From: Urechis unicinctus
Lineage: Eukaryota > Annelida > Polychaeta > Xenopneusta > Urechidae
DNA length: 64,000 nucleotides
Direction of reading: 5' to 3'
NCBI GenBank assembly: GCA_034190875.2
Contig: CM067358.1
Coordinates: 42,641,180-42,705,179, forward strand
Positions 24,488-42,849 of this stretch are shown one piece after another. Both the position numbers and the translations under genes were made by a program. The number at the start of each line of letters is the position of its first letter. The first letter of the stretch is position 1. The notes beneath the pieces are model-generated. The model did no database searches and had not been told where the DNA came from. It saw only the letters and a program-made list of their open reading frames with translations.

Positions 24488-25424
24488 TAGCCGCGAACGA
24501 CGGTAATATAAATATATACCGTCGTGATTGAGGATATGTGGGTCGTGTGGCAATTTTTGTATTTCGCGTGCATATAGCTTCTCATCAATGTTGTGTACTT
24601 ACGTAAATATATATGTCGACAAATGAGATGAATATCCGCTTCTCCGCACTATTTTGGTTATCCACTGGCTCGTGATTATTTAGCAATTGTCAAAAGAACA
24701 TTTAGAATCACAACTTTCATTCACGGCAGCCCCAGTTTTGGAGATATGACGTCACATTACGCAGTTTCATTTTCACTCGCCATGTGGCTGCAGGTCCCGG
24801 AGGAGGGGGCACTTAAGTATATAGAGGTAGTATACATGTGTTGGAGTAGGTTTTTTTCGGCCTCCCGACGGGTTTTGTTGACCTCATAATTGTAGGATGG
24901 GGTATGCTCTTGCCATTTCTACCTTGTATGACGGGTACAGGTTTTTGAGATCCCGGGGCACAACCCTACGTAGGACAAGGCTAAGTGCCCCCTCCAGACT
25001 ACGGGAATCAATAAGTGTTATCTTTTTTTAAATGTCAATGTGATATCGTTGAATACATATCGCCCTTCAAAGTAGATATTTCCAAAAGATAATCATTGAC
25101 AAAATGACACATATACTCAAATGATAAAATTCAAAAAGAAAAAGTTTGCTTGCGAGGAACCTTGTCTGCGCATGCGCGCAGAAACCGATCTTGTCGTTCA
25201 AAATAAACATGAACTTTTCAGAATTTGTATGGCCGGATTAAATCGCCTTTGACGAAATCTCACACGTTAACTAACTCAACTTGTTAATAAACATTCATTT
25301 ATGTGAAAAATTATTCTTCATATGTACATTTGTGTAATTATCGTGTATAATTGGAACTCATGTATCGTTCACGCGCATTCGGTTACGATCTTTGCACGAC
25401 GTTAATAAACGTCGTGCACGGCTA
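24488..25424. mobile_element. Palindrome-ended TIR transposon, copy 2 (9-bp TSD)
   Basis: This is a 937-bp inverted copy of the element at 16066-17005. It begins TAGCCGCGAACGACGG and ends CGTCGTGCACGGCTA. The perfect 9-bp direct repeat GCATATGCC flanks it at 24479-24487 and 25425-25433. The interior shares long blocks with copy 1, such as TGCGCATGCGCG, and has no transposase. Confidence 0.88.
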
Positions 25425-25433
25425 GCATATGCC

Positions 25434-26069
25434 CAGATATAAACCTTCATTACCCACTACGTGTAATTCACAAATATTAAGGCATTGGTAATAGTAAGTG
25501 CTTCAGTTTTCAACAGGGATATATCAAAAAGTTATGAATGGATTTTCATGAAGCCTTTAGGGATCAATGGTCAAGTACCAAGGACGAATGGAATAGTGAA
25601 ATAAATAAATCTCAATAGCGCACCATTGCTCTCTCTAACACGCCTCGCGGAGCGATGTTTGATCTCAGACCTTGACTGTTATTTTAAGTTGGGGCAAGTA
25701 AATGGCTGACCCAACTTAAGTCTGTGCAATATATATCGTCATATTGTGATTGGTTGTATAGGACTACCACGGTACTCCATACACGCTTCACCTTGGGGAT
25801 ATCGCGACTTTACGTGTATTATAAGAATCTAAAAGCAGTATTGTCAGAATAGGTTGAGGTAGCACGGAAGTGAATATAATTGAAACTAGATTCGGCAGGA
25901 ATGCCAACGGCATGTCTTCCAATGGCAAGCAATCGGGTCTGTGATTGCGCCTTGTTAAGAAACCCTATGCGCCGCACACGTTTACGATAGATGTCAGCGA
26001 GGGGAGCTTGTAACGCGCACTATTTTTGGATAGATGTCACAAGCTGCAGCCCCTTAGATGTTTTGATAT
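25434..26069. other. Gene-free stretch between two transposons
   Basis: No convincing ORF, tRNA or repeat was recognised. It ends with TTAGATGTTTTGATAT, which resembles the sequence on the far side of the next element. Confidence 0.4.
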
Positions 26070-27693
26070 GTGTTAGTTATCGCATGGTCACGTGGGTGAT
26101 ATGGTGCGATGGCACCTACACGCGATAATCAAGCACGACGCTGTCTCCTTATGACGATAATTAGCGTGAACCTATGTTATGTAAGGTATCTGCATGGGAC
26201 CTGTAAATATGAGAGGTAGTCCCTTAATCCAACATTCGGCCTCAGCTGCTTGCCATGATGGTTTCAACCATAGGAGATCTCGGAGATTTATCTTTTTTGG
26301 AAGCCAGTGATATTGAGACGGATTTTAGTGTTCCTGATGGTGCGTTCGGTGCTCCCATGGATCTATTTTCAGATAATAAATGGGAAATTAGCGAAGCTTC
26401 CTATGCTGGTCGGATCAGCACCCCGCTGACATCAGACAAATTTAAAGAATCATTGAAGAACAGGGTGCCAAGAAACACTAGAAGATGTGAAAGTTGGGCT
26501 GTGAGTGTATTCAAAGACTGGCGGGATTGGAGGCAGACCCAGCCGGAAACTGTTAGGGACCCTAATGGACCTATTCCCGAATTTGGGCAAGCTTCGTTCC
26601 AGCAACTAGACTACTGGCTTGCAAGATTCATATGCGAAACTAAACGTCGAGATGGATCGCCCTATCCACCCGGTTCTCTTCGAGGTCTTTCAGCTGGAAT
26701 TCAGCGACATCTCATAGAAGAGTATGGTTATAATGTCGCTTTATTTAAGAAGGAGGACATGACGTTCAAGACATTTCAGAATTCATTGGAAAAACGAACA
26801 AAGGAACTAATAGGCGAAGGAATAGGCGTGCGTTCAAAGGCGAAAGATCCCGTGACGCAGAAGGACGAGGAAGCTCGCCGTTGCTGAAGTTAGCAACACT
26901 GTAGCGCAGAAGACTCGGCTCGGCAGGTGTTACAATTTCGCGCCTCAGCATGATTCCGGGGAGATGGGGTAATACCGTGACTTCCCGATGAGCGCTACGC
27001 AACCACATTAGCGGCTGGCAAGCAAATGACTCTTGAGAAAACCTTCGTTATTGCACTTGTAAAGAGTGCGTGATATTAAGAACCTCCGTAGTGTCGCCAT
27101 GCTAGAGCCGCGGTGCTCTGTGAGGGACCATCTCAGGTGAAGTTGTTTCTCGGTGATATATCGACACGGTTGCAGTTATCGCATGGCAAACTGTGCGTTT
27201 GAGGTGATATTGGAAAAAGACCCAGCTTTTTCTCGAGCTCTGATTGGCTGAGAGGAGGGTGCCATGCGATAAGACCCCTTGCTCTAGCATGGCAACACTA
27301 CGGAGGTTCTTATTATCACGCACACTTTACAAGTCTGATAACAAAGGTTTTCTCAAGAGTCATTTGCTTGCCAGCCGCTAATGTGGTTGCGTAGCGCTCA
27401 TCGGGAAGTCACGGTATTATCTCATATCCCCGGAATCATGCTGAGGCCGAATGTTGGATTAACGGACTACCTCTCATATTTACAGGTCCCAGGCAGATAC
27501 CTTACATAACATAGGTTCACACTAATTATCGTCATTAGGAGACAGCGTCGTGCTTGATTATCGCGTGTAGTTGCCATCGCGATAAGTATGTTATCGCATG
27601 GTCACGCGGATGATATGGTGAAAGACACTCGGACGCTCCGCGTCCTCGTGTTCTTTCCCCATATCACCCACGTGACCATGCGATAACTAACAC
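26070..27693. mobile_element. Foldback-type element with long inverted arms
   Basis: The left end GTGTTAGTTATCGCATGGTC is mirrored by the right end GACCATGCGATAACTAACAC. The right arm, about 27280-27693, is continuous. The left arm is in two pieces, 26070-26246 and 26943-27113, separated by a 696-bp insert. The right arm also carries a long terminal hairpin (about 27590-27690) with a nested GACGCTCCGCGTC hairpin. Flanks show an imperfect direct repeat (TTAGATGTTTTGA / TTAGCAGATGTTTTGA). The superfamily is not recognised. Confidence 0.7.
26255..26887 (+). CDS. Crypton/KIAA1958-like (DUF3504 family) N-terminal fragment
   Basis: A 210-codon frame. Residues 1-60 are acidic and low-complexity. 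Residues 70-200 resemble the core-binding region of Crypton-type tyrosine recombinases and their domesticated relatives (KIAA1958, ZMYM2, QRICH1 group): NTRRCESWAVSVFKDWRDWR, FQQLDYWLARFICETKRRDG, YPPGSLRGLSAGIQRHLIEE and a GIGVRSKAKDPVTQKDEE motif near the end. The frame stops right there, so the catalytic tyrosine recombinase domain is absent. It lies in a 696-bp insert (26247-26942) flanked by CCTCAGC on both sides, within one arm of the foldback element. It may be a captured exon or retro-fragment. Function is unlikely without the missing domain. Confidence 0.6.
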   Translation: MMVSTIGDLGDLSFLEASDIETDFSVPDGAFGAPMDLFSDNKWEISEASYAGRISTPLTSDKFKESLKNRVPRNTRRCESWAVSVFKDWRDWRQTQPETVRDPNGPIPEFGQASFQQLDYWLARFICETKRRDGSPYPPGSLRGLSAGIQRHLIEEYGYNVALFKKEDMTFKTFQNSLEKRTKELIGEGIGVRSKAKDPVTQKDEEARRC

Positions 27694-28665
27694 TTAGCAG
27701 ATGTTTTGACGAATGCAAGGCAAGCGTTGAATGCCTCTGGTCGATTACGTAAGGTTTGGCCTACTTAAACAGCACCTGCTGTTAGCCTGCGCGCTAAGCT
27801 GCTGCAGTAGAAAACCTTGAAACTAATCGTCCTTTTTACTGTTTTTTGTTACTGTGAATGCTAAAAAATACTGTTACAATCATTATCACGAGGCCAAGTT
27901 CTAAATACTGACAAAATTTCATGTGCGTAAATACAGCTTTTCAGAGATATCAGCGAGGAGAGAACTCGTAGCAACAATCGCGATAGGTACTCTAAAATAC
28001 ATGTCATTATACAAAGTACAAAAGGTGAAAACAAGTATTTTTTTCGCCTATTCCATGCTACGATAATTGCTTGTTACAACCATATAATTCATATGTTCCC
28101 AACTGCAGTAGTTATGGAGGAGATAGTTACAGAAAATGGGGGGAAAATCGACGAAAAATCGATCCCATAAGCCTCGGCAGTTGTGTCCCAACTTGATCTA
28201 TCATTCCCCAAAATTTCATGTTGATATGTTTAACCGTTCCGGAGAAAAGCCCGAAAAACCTTGACTGGAGAAGAAAAAAGAAAAAAAAAAAAAAAAAGGC
28301 TAAACCAATATGTTGGAAGACATGATAATGACTATGAAGATCGATTAGAAAAAATGGGCTGTGTATATTCGGCATTTCTTCAACTGACACATTCAAGCCA
28401 TTCGGCTGTCCAATTTTAAAATGGGTCACCCCAACTTGAAATTTCAAGTTGGGTTGACCCATTTTAAAATTGACCGGATTTCAAGTTGGGTCGTGAAAAA
28501 ACGACTATGATTAGAACAAGAAAACAATTCTAGTCAGGTCTGGGATACGAAATCTCGGTGACCACGAATGAAATGAATTTAAAATCTACACCGCTGTTAA
28601 GAGAATAAATGGGGCTTTAACATATGGATAATTCACCGACTAGAAACAACTTTAAGGACGAAATG
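27694..28665. other. Gene-free stretch left of the SLC22 array
   Basis: It includes an A-rich run near 28265-28297 and the palindrome at 28411-28471. No exon was recognised. Confidence 0.4.
28411..28471. repeat. 61-bp near-perfect palindrome
   Basis: CAATTTTAAAATGGGTCACC to the centre CAACTTGAAATTTCAAGTTG and back to GACCCATTTTAAAATTG. About 30-bp arms, one or two mismatches, no loop. A further half-copy (ATTTCAAGTTGGGTC) follows. Confidence 0.85.
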
Positions 28666-28739
28666 GACGGCGTCAAAATTGCTTGTCTTGTACAGCAATG
28701 CTTGAGGGCCCCCTGTCGTTGGGGTCATCATGGCTACAT

Positions 28740-28880
<141 letters not shown>

Positions 28881-29350
28881 CTAGATAGCTATAAAAAGCC
28901 ATATTTGGACATCGACAGCAGCGGAAAATTATCAGAAAGTTTTCATTTCTAGATACTTTATCTAGTGTACTGACTTTATCAAATAGTTGATTAAAATTCC
29001 AGCTATATCAGATCCCTGGGATGGTCTTAAAGCTTTTGGTATCACTGAGTGGAAGCAGAGATAAAGGCTAAATGATAACGACCTTCATTTACATCAGTAT
29101 AACTTGGCTAATCTATTTCATACATAGATCTAAGATTGTGCTATTCGCCATGATATGACCTAAGCCGGTCTGGTATGACCCATAACTTACAAGCATCATT
29201 ACCATTAACAAATCAACACATGGAACTGTAAACATAAACTTTACTATTAACCCACACGGGATCCACGATACCTACGCTTATTGACTGGCATTCTGGAACC
29301 TGGACTAATTCCTTGTTATCCAGGTGTGACATCTGTCAGGTGGGGCGAAG

Positions 29351-34748
<5,398 letters not shown>

Positions 34749-35421
34749 AGAATAGAAAGTAGATTATGTTATATATATTGCTTAGAAACGAACGCCAAAA
34801 TTCCTCAAAATGACCGTTAAGCTTTATAGCTTTCCATATCAGATTTTGAATGTGTGTCAGTTAATATGATGTGAAAATTTATTCTTTATATAAGCAGGTA
34901 AGTGACTTGCTTATATAGACCCTGCATTCAATCTTGATTTGTATCATTCATCCTTAAGTTCTTATGACAACGCTACTAGCGTCTAAAATGGTCATCATTT
35001 CCTGCGTAAGTATGTGTACAAAAATATTTTTTTTCTTCATAATAACTCTCATTCCATGCTGCACCAATCTTAAATTGATGGAGTAGATTATTTATCAGCA
35101 CAGTCTGGGTTGTACAATCTTCAAATATCGATCATAGGTTTCATTTCGAGGCAACTGAGTTACTAATCATCACTGTCAATTAATTGGTCACTGAAACTTC
35201 TTCTTGGAGGCATTTGCTTAATTTAAACCTAGCATCGATACAAATGTTGAGCTGTGGTAGAGAATTGTGTTACAGCAGCAGCAGTAAACAATTGGGGTGA
35301 ATCTTGAGACATCATTCACATGTTGTCTGAGGTACATCGACGCTATACAATGCATAATATATTCACTCGATTTCATTAAAAAGTAATATATATTTGAAGA
35401 GGATTTTGTCAACTCAGCTAT
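34749..35421. other. Shared 3' intergenic segment between copies A and B
   Basis: It is homologous to 46755-47381 (inverted) and 54587-55220, and so links the ends of all three convergent gene pairs. It contains no ORF of note and holds the 3' UTRs of both genes. Confidence 0.7.
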
Positions 35422-36297
35422 TTACAGCTGAGTTGATATAGCGTCCGTCGGATAATAACCATTCTCTGCTGGCACGCCATCGTGCGGCGACTCAAATGAC
35501 TTATTGTCGATACCTCTTTGAGGTTTATAGTCAAGTGATAATTCTGTGTCCATGTCTATCGTAGTAGGTTCCTCTTTCATTGACGGTCTGAAAAAACAAC
35601 ATCAATTCCATTGGAAGTTTTTTAATGGTCCATTTGATCAATTGAACAATGCCGTCACGAACGTGAGACACCTTGGTTCTCTCCTGATACTCTCACTATT
35701 TTGGTACTGTTTTGTATATGAGGAACGAGAGAACAGCATGATATATCCATATTCTCGATTCATAAACGCAAGCGTGTGTTTCGTAAGAAAATGGTGGGAC
35801 AAGTTTTCCTTACAAAACCAGAGCGGGATGACAAACTGAAAAAATTGATTTTCACTCACATAACATGATAAATCATCGTGTTTTTCATATAGTTTCGGGC
35901 ATCTTGTCCCCGAGAGTTTCTGGAAGTAGGAATATCAGTCCCCCTGCCACCAGTCCGAAAATACCGAATATGATGAATGGCAAACCGGGGTAGACATCGC
36001 CCTTGAGAAATGATTCAGAATTTGAGTTCTCTCAGAGCAACGGAAATAGTTGCCAATTCTTAATTAATCCAACATCAAAATTATTGTACCAAAGGTCCTC
36101 CTACAAATAGCACTGCCATGCCACTAGCTCTCGCCCACATAGAAGATGTACCAAATGCTATATTTCGAATTTGAGTGGGAGACAAGTCAGCGGTGAAAAC
36201 GTAGACTCCTCCAAAACCAGCTGCAACACAGGCCTTGCCTACCACAGAGAGAGCTGTAGCCACATCTTCCAGACCTGCAAGGCACACGGGCATATAT

Positions 36298-36382
<85 letters not shown>

Positions 36383-36394
36383 TATATATATATC

Positions 36395-36425
<31 letters not shown>

Positions 36426-37911
36426 ATCTATATATATATATATCTCTCTATATATATATATATATCTATATCTATATATATATATGGGTTTTAATAGTAT
36501 ATATACTATGAGTTTTAATTGGTTAATTAATTGTGAAATAAAAATGTGTACAGATTTAGGCTATCAAACATTCTCGACCAGCTAGAATTTTTTTAACAAT
36601 GCATTGTTTACAACTAAATCGACATCCATGAAATGTTAGAATGCGAATTAAGCTGTCACAGAGAATATGTGATCGAATTTTTATTACCATCGGATATGAA
36701 TTGACGGTTTTAGAAGCACTCGAAATATTCATGAAACTTTTGTTGACTGAAATCACGATTTTTCTATCTGTGGCGCTTGAGAAAACTATCAATTTATTGC
36801 AAAAAGAAATGCGTATAACAATTGAATTACGCTACAAAATGATATATAATGTGTGAAAATCGAACCATTATTCACGGAGATATTCGGGATTTCAGATTTT
36901 CAATGACCTTGACCTCAGTTTGATGTCAAAGTCAAAACAAAACCTCTCAGTTCTGCGCACCATCGATGCCAAACGTTTACAAAAATAATTCAAAATTGCG
37001 ACCTGTATCGCGAAATAAAAATTGTTAGCAAGCAAACCCACAAACCGGATTGATCAAGGTAACATGGCGAACAAAAAAAACGCATGAGAGATGCAGCCAC
37101 GCCCCCAACAGCCCATATGGTTTGAAGACGTTATGACAAGTAGCGAGCTGCACACAGTTGCGCATTCACTGATTTTGCAGGGCATGACCACACTTAGCGT
37201 AGCTTTAAACTCTGTGAGACTACTCTTCATACCTTCGTTGGTGATGAATGCTGCGCACAATAAAGTTGCCACGCCCCCTAACATGGTAGCGCCACCTGTT
37301 ACCCAGCGTCTCCCAACTCGACCAAGAAGGAAGATACCGATAAGGTTGGCAGGGGCTTCCACCATACTGAGGAGGAAGGAGTTGAGGTAGACGCTACCGG
37401 GAAGACGACCAGCGTTCAACGACAGTCCATAGTACACCAAACTCACTGTAAACCTACGGTAACAAACCATCAACACATAAATGAGTTCTCCCTTAATAAC
37501 AATGGACTGCAAATTTACACTGTCATCCGAGCGTGTAGCGAAACTGCAGCGTTTACTGCATACCAATGAAGCCATAGGATAAGCGTTTTCTTTCTCATGT
37601 TTGGGGTTCGTAATAAATCTAAGACGGATCCTTTCTGGGAGGATAACTGCTCCTGTGTCACATACACGCGTCAGCATGATATCAAAACGACCCGTGAAGG
37701 TACGATTTATCGAATAAGCTTGTTATGTTCCTCCTCAATGCTGTGCATACTTCGATTTACCTCCCTCTTTTTTCGCTCCTCTCCGAAATAAAGGTCTTTA
37801 GGAAGGTGTTCGTCTGTGCCTTTGTTGACCAAAGCGATGTTGTGCAGGATTTTGATCGCTTCTGCATCGCGACCCTGTGATACCAGCCATCGCGAAGACT
37901 CCTCTATTGTT
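35422..37911 (-). pseudogene. SLC22-family copy B (type 2), 5'-truncated pseudogene
   Basis: Only exons 5-10 exist: 37761-37911, 37564-37652, 37233-37453, 36090-36274, about 35889-36001, and 35422-35587. They closely match copies C and F. Exon 9 is broken: relative to F, about 77 bp are deleted, removing the last part of the exon, its donor and the start of intron 9, so the frame after PETI runs into TGA at 35886-35888. The exon 9 acceptor is AAG instead of CAG. Exons 1-4 and a promoter are absent. The homology ends in a TA/CA tract at about 37970-38000, directly beside the upstream region of copy C. Confidence 0.88.
36296..36486. repeat. (TA)n microsatellite in copy B intron 7
   Basis: Interrupted TA repeat next to exon 8, at the same place as in C (about 45785-45830) and F (56170-56332). 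Confidence 0.97.
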
Positions 37912-38019
37912 CTAGACACAGTACACCTAGCTGCATAAAACTTTACCAATACCATGACACCATACACATATACATATATACATACACACACACACCTATC
38001 GAAATATCAACCTTACATC

Positions 38020-39227
38020 TACATTACACTCCAATTGAGAGAGAGATGAACAGATACAAGAATTATGTGTAGAAGGTTTCTTCGTGTGGTGTTGGCATTT
38101 ATCATCACAGCGGTGCTCTTGAAGACATAACCCCTTAGGCTCCACCATCTGACACTCATTCTCACACGATCGACGCGATAATAGTGACTTCGCATTTCTT
38201 CGTGCAACAGAACATGCTCGGCATGTGATGCTTTTGACAGGTTGTTTATATACTTTGACCTAAATTGGCTGAGGTAATTTAAGCTGTTACCCCATGCAAA
38301 GGCTTGTTTATTGCAACAACCTGTAGTTTTGTTCATTATTGGTCACAGATATGTAGTTCAAGCTAAGCATGGAGCGCCTGTGGTCCATACTGGGTCAAAT
38401 CCAGAGGAGTTTCTGCGTGGGGCGGTTAATAATCTTAGAAGATGCTGACCGAGACAACGACGATGGGGAGGTGGGTTAAGATGAGGACAATGATGACAAT
38501 AATGATAATGATGATGATGATAAAGATAATCATGGTGATGATATATTTCGCAAGCACATATTTAATGACAATTTAATAGAAAGGGATGTCGCAGAACATA
38601 ACCATTCTGCCTTATGAAGGTCCTCGTAGGATCCTGGTCCCTTTACAGACCACTGGGAGACTGAATGTCGAACAGATGAAAATAAAAACATTGGAAAAGT
38701 TAATTAGTGTCAACATTAATCTGCAGTGTCAGATATGGCTAATCGTCGTAAGGGTAATCCAGATAAGTGTCTCTCTTATCACGGATACAGTATCTTTGGC
38801 TTCAATTATTGAACTGATACCTGGCTGGTCACAACAATAACCTCCAACTCACTCGCCATGTACTTATCATAAAAAACATGACACCTAATGAAATCGTCTC
38901 TTCTCAAACCAAACCACGCAGGAGTCCATGGTCGAGCTTGGACGAGTCATCACATGAACCTGAGGCTGTGAGATCGTGGTTATATAATGGTCAGTTGAAG
39001 CTCAGTCTGTTGGTTGGTCAGTGTTATGCGAGTAAGTTGTACCAGGACCATAACGGGCCAAGGTGAAAGCCATATTGTGCTGGGATCAACTCCGTAACAG
39101 CTAGCGACAAACCAAATCGACCTCAGTTCCTATCAACTGCTGAAGAATCGAGTCATCTAACTAGACAAAACGTAGTTATTTCTTCTTTCTGCAAATCTGG
39201 AACAAGACATCTTGAAGGAAGTGGAAA
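38020..39227 (+). other. 5' flank of SLC22 copy C
   Basis: An inverted match of the 5' flank of copy F (61395-62610), including a GAT-rich stretch at 38460-38545 and the stretch just before the start codon (GGAACAAGACATCTTGAAGG). It probably contains promoter and 5' UTR. No individual element could be defined. Confidence 0.55.
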
Positions 39228-40156
39228 ATGAGGTTTGATGATGCTTTAGAGTATGTAGGAGGTGCTGGCTGGTACCAGATTGGCATCTTACTTTATGTGG
39301 TGGCCCTCGGCTTGGTCAGCATCGATGTCATACGGATGAACTTTACAGGGGGTTCAATGGAACATTGGTGTACAATCCCAGCTCTGGCGAACCTGTCCCA
39401 TGATCACCAGAAATATGTCGGCGTTCCCAGTGACGGAGGCGAGTACAGCAGCTGTTATAGATACCCGCTTAACTACTCTCATTATTCACTGGAAGAGTTG
39501 ATCAACTGGAACCGCACCGACATGACAGGAGACATACCGGAAGAGGCGTGGCTTAGGTGTGAAGAGGGATGGACTTACGATCGCAGTCAATATATATCTA
39601 CCATAGGCAGCAAGGTTGGTAAACATTTCTGGTGGGATTTAAGTGAATATTTAGTTATAGGATCTTATATTGGACCGCATTAGTTTAGTTGGAATATAAA
39701 AAAATCAGTACATCCAAAACAAACTAAAAATATTTACTTTCTTTTATTTGTAAAAAGAGAATTTCAACAGCAACATGTAGATAGGAAGTGTGTTTTTTAA
39801 TCCGGACGAATAATACTTAATACTACTTCATGAACATTTAATCGTGACGCACAGCAAGTAAGGGACTGTCCTACAGCAAACAGTCCTACAGTCAGTACAA
39901 AGTCTGAAGTAAGTCTGATCTCAATTGGTGCTAATGTTTATCCATACAGGTGCTTATGTAGCAATTAATACCCAGGTCACTGATGAGTGGCCAGCGGCTT
40001 GTAAACAAGTGAGCTGCGCCGCCTTAGTTCATTGGCAATATGAATGTCATACGACAGCTGATTATGACATAATGAATTTGGTTATGCCCAAGTTGCATTG
40101 AAATTAACTTTATCAATCCCACAATGATATGAATTGGTATTTCTACATATGATGGT

Positions 40157-40246
<90 letters not shown>

Positions 40247-40278
40247 CAAACAAACAAACAAACACAAACACACAAACA

Positions 40279-40331
<53 letters not shown>

Positions 40332-42401
40332 ACAAACAAGCGCACATGTACACACGTGCACGCGAAGCCTCCTTAATATAGACCGACTCTGTGTCTGACA
40401 GTGGGACTTGGTGTGTGATCGCAGCTGGATGGTGGAGATGATTTCCACTTTCTACATGGCTGGCTGGCTTGTAGGTTGTATTGTGACTGGCCTTCTCTCT
40501 GACAGGTAAAACCATTTGCTTATTTTGATGGCTGCCATTTTCCCGATAATAGATAGTACAAATCGTCTTCAAAAAATGTTATTGGCAGAGCCAGGTCATG
40601 AAATAATGAAAGACAAAAAATATTTTTTTTCTTTATAATAATTCTCATTCATGCTGCTCCAATCTCAAGGCACCGGGAGAAACAAGACTGCTGTATATCG
40701 TCCATCCAACAAGAAATTCCCCAAACAATAATAAATGATGATATCGTTTGACAAATCATATTAAAACAAATGACGATTAAACGAAGCAATCGATCGTCCA
40801 ACTCAAACACATCAACCCATGTGATAGGTTCACCTCAAATCCATCAATTCTTAAGAGAGGCCCACCTCTAATATATCAATTTGTGAGGTAAGTATTTATA
40901 TAGGCCATGCGCTATAATACCGTTTCATAAAAAAGATCAACCTATAATGCACCATTTAATAACATAGGTAACCTCTTACATATCAATTAGTCAGAGAGGT
41001 CCTCCCCTGTAACATAAAGTCATAAGATCGATTAACCACTTATACATCAACCCATTAGATAGGTGTACCTCTAATACATCCATCCAAAATATAGTTCAGC
41101 TTCTAATCAATCAATCCAAACAATGCTATGTACCACCTTATACAAGAGGTCCACTTATAAAGCATCCCTCCATACGAGATATCCAATTCTTGTATATTTG
41201 TCAGTTAGATAGCTCCACATCTAACACATCTGTCCTCCATTCGATAGATACACATATGTTGAGTGACGTCACAACAAAGGTCCACCTCTGATGCTACATG
41301 ACTCAAATTATGTCAGATTCGGGAGGAAAAAGACGATTCTCTTGTTGCATACGTTGAGAACAGCTGCAGCCTATCTCTGCCTCTACTCGCCTTGGTATGA
41401 GGGGTTCGCCATTGGGAGAGCGCTGATGGGTCTTTCTGCACCAAACATCAACCTCGTCGTTTACGTTATTGGTAAGCTGTCTTCGCCTTACTCGTCAAGG
41501 GATGCCATGATTCTTGGTGTGAATTTTAATTCGTATATAAATCACGATGATGAGGGTGATTATGAGGATATTGAAGATCATTTTACGCTGACGTCGATAA
41601 CAGTGGTAATGGTGATAAAGAAGATAGAGATCATGACGATTTTGAGAAGACGATTATGACGACTATGATGATGACGAAGATAATGAAGATTAGGTTACTA
41701 ATGATGATGATAATTTTGATGATAATGATAAAAATTAAGACGATGGAGTTAATGATAATCTTGATAATAATTATGCTAATATGATGATTAGTATGATGAT
41801 AAATATGATGATGAAGATGAGAATGATTATTATGAAAATGATAATGATGATGATATTGTTGATTATGACAATTATGATAATGTTGATGATGCTGCTGCTG
41901 CTGCTGATGATGATGATGACCCTGGTCAAGACGATATGATGATAACAACGACGATGGGGATGACGATATTGATAATCATGATAATAATGATGAAGATAAC
42001 GTTGCTGATCATGATAATGATAATAACGATGATGTAGATGATCATGATCTTGGTCTAGATGATGATAATGAGGATAACGATGAAGACGGTTATAATGATG
42101 ATAATAATAATCAAGACAATGATAATGATATTTATGTTGTCTTTTGCATATCGTTGTACAGTTTCTGAGGTCACCAGTGCGGAGTGGCGCCCGACATTTG
42201 GTGTTTCCTGGGGCATCATATTTTCTTTCGGTGGTATGATTATCCCAGGCATCGCCTACTACGTTCGTGACCATTTCTATTTCGAAGCCATATTCATCTG
42301 GCCTCTCCTCATATTCTTTACCTTCATCGTGTGAGCAATACATCCCTGTATTCAACCGCAAGTATCAATATATATATAAATATACATATATATGTATAAA
42401 T

Positions 42402-42479
<78 letters not shown>

Positions 42480-42548
42480 CACAATATATATATATAACTA
42501 TATGCAAATATATTTATATATGTATATATATTATTTATATATATGTAC

Positions 42549-42603
<55 letters not shown>

Positions 42604-42662
42604 CTCTCTCTCTATACTCTTTACATATATATATACATTTATATGTTTATATATATATATTT

Positions 42663-42706
<44 letters not shown>

Positions 42707-42761
42707 CATATTTATATATATATATATATATATTTTATGCATATATATATATATGTATACA

Positions 42762-42849
<88 letters not shown>

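Noticed and set aside
24488-25424. Helitron (hairpin followed by CTAG at the end)
   Set aside because: Both ends are inverted repeats and a 9-bp direct duplication flanks each full copy, which Helitrons do not make.
26255-26887. Complete active recombinase gene
   Set aside because: The frame stops before the catalytic domain and no continuation was found downstream.
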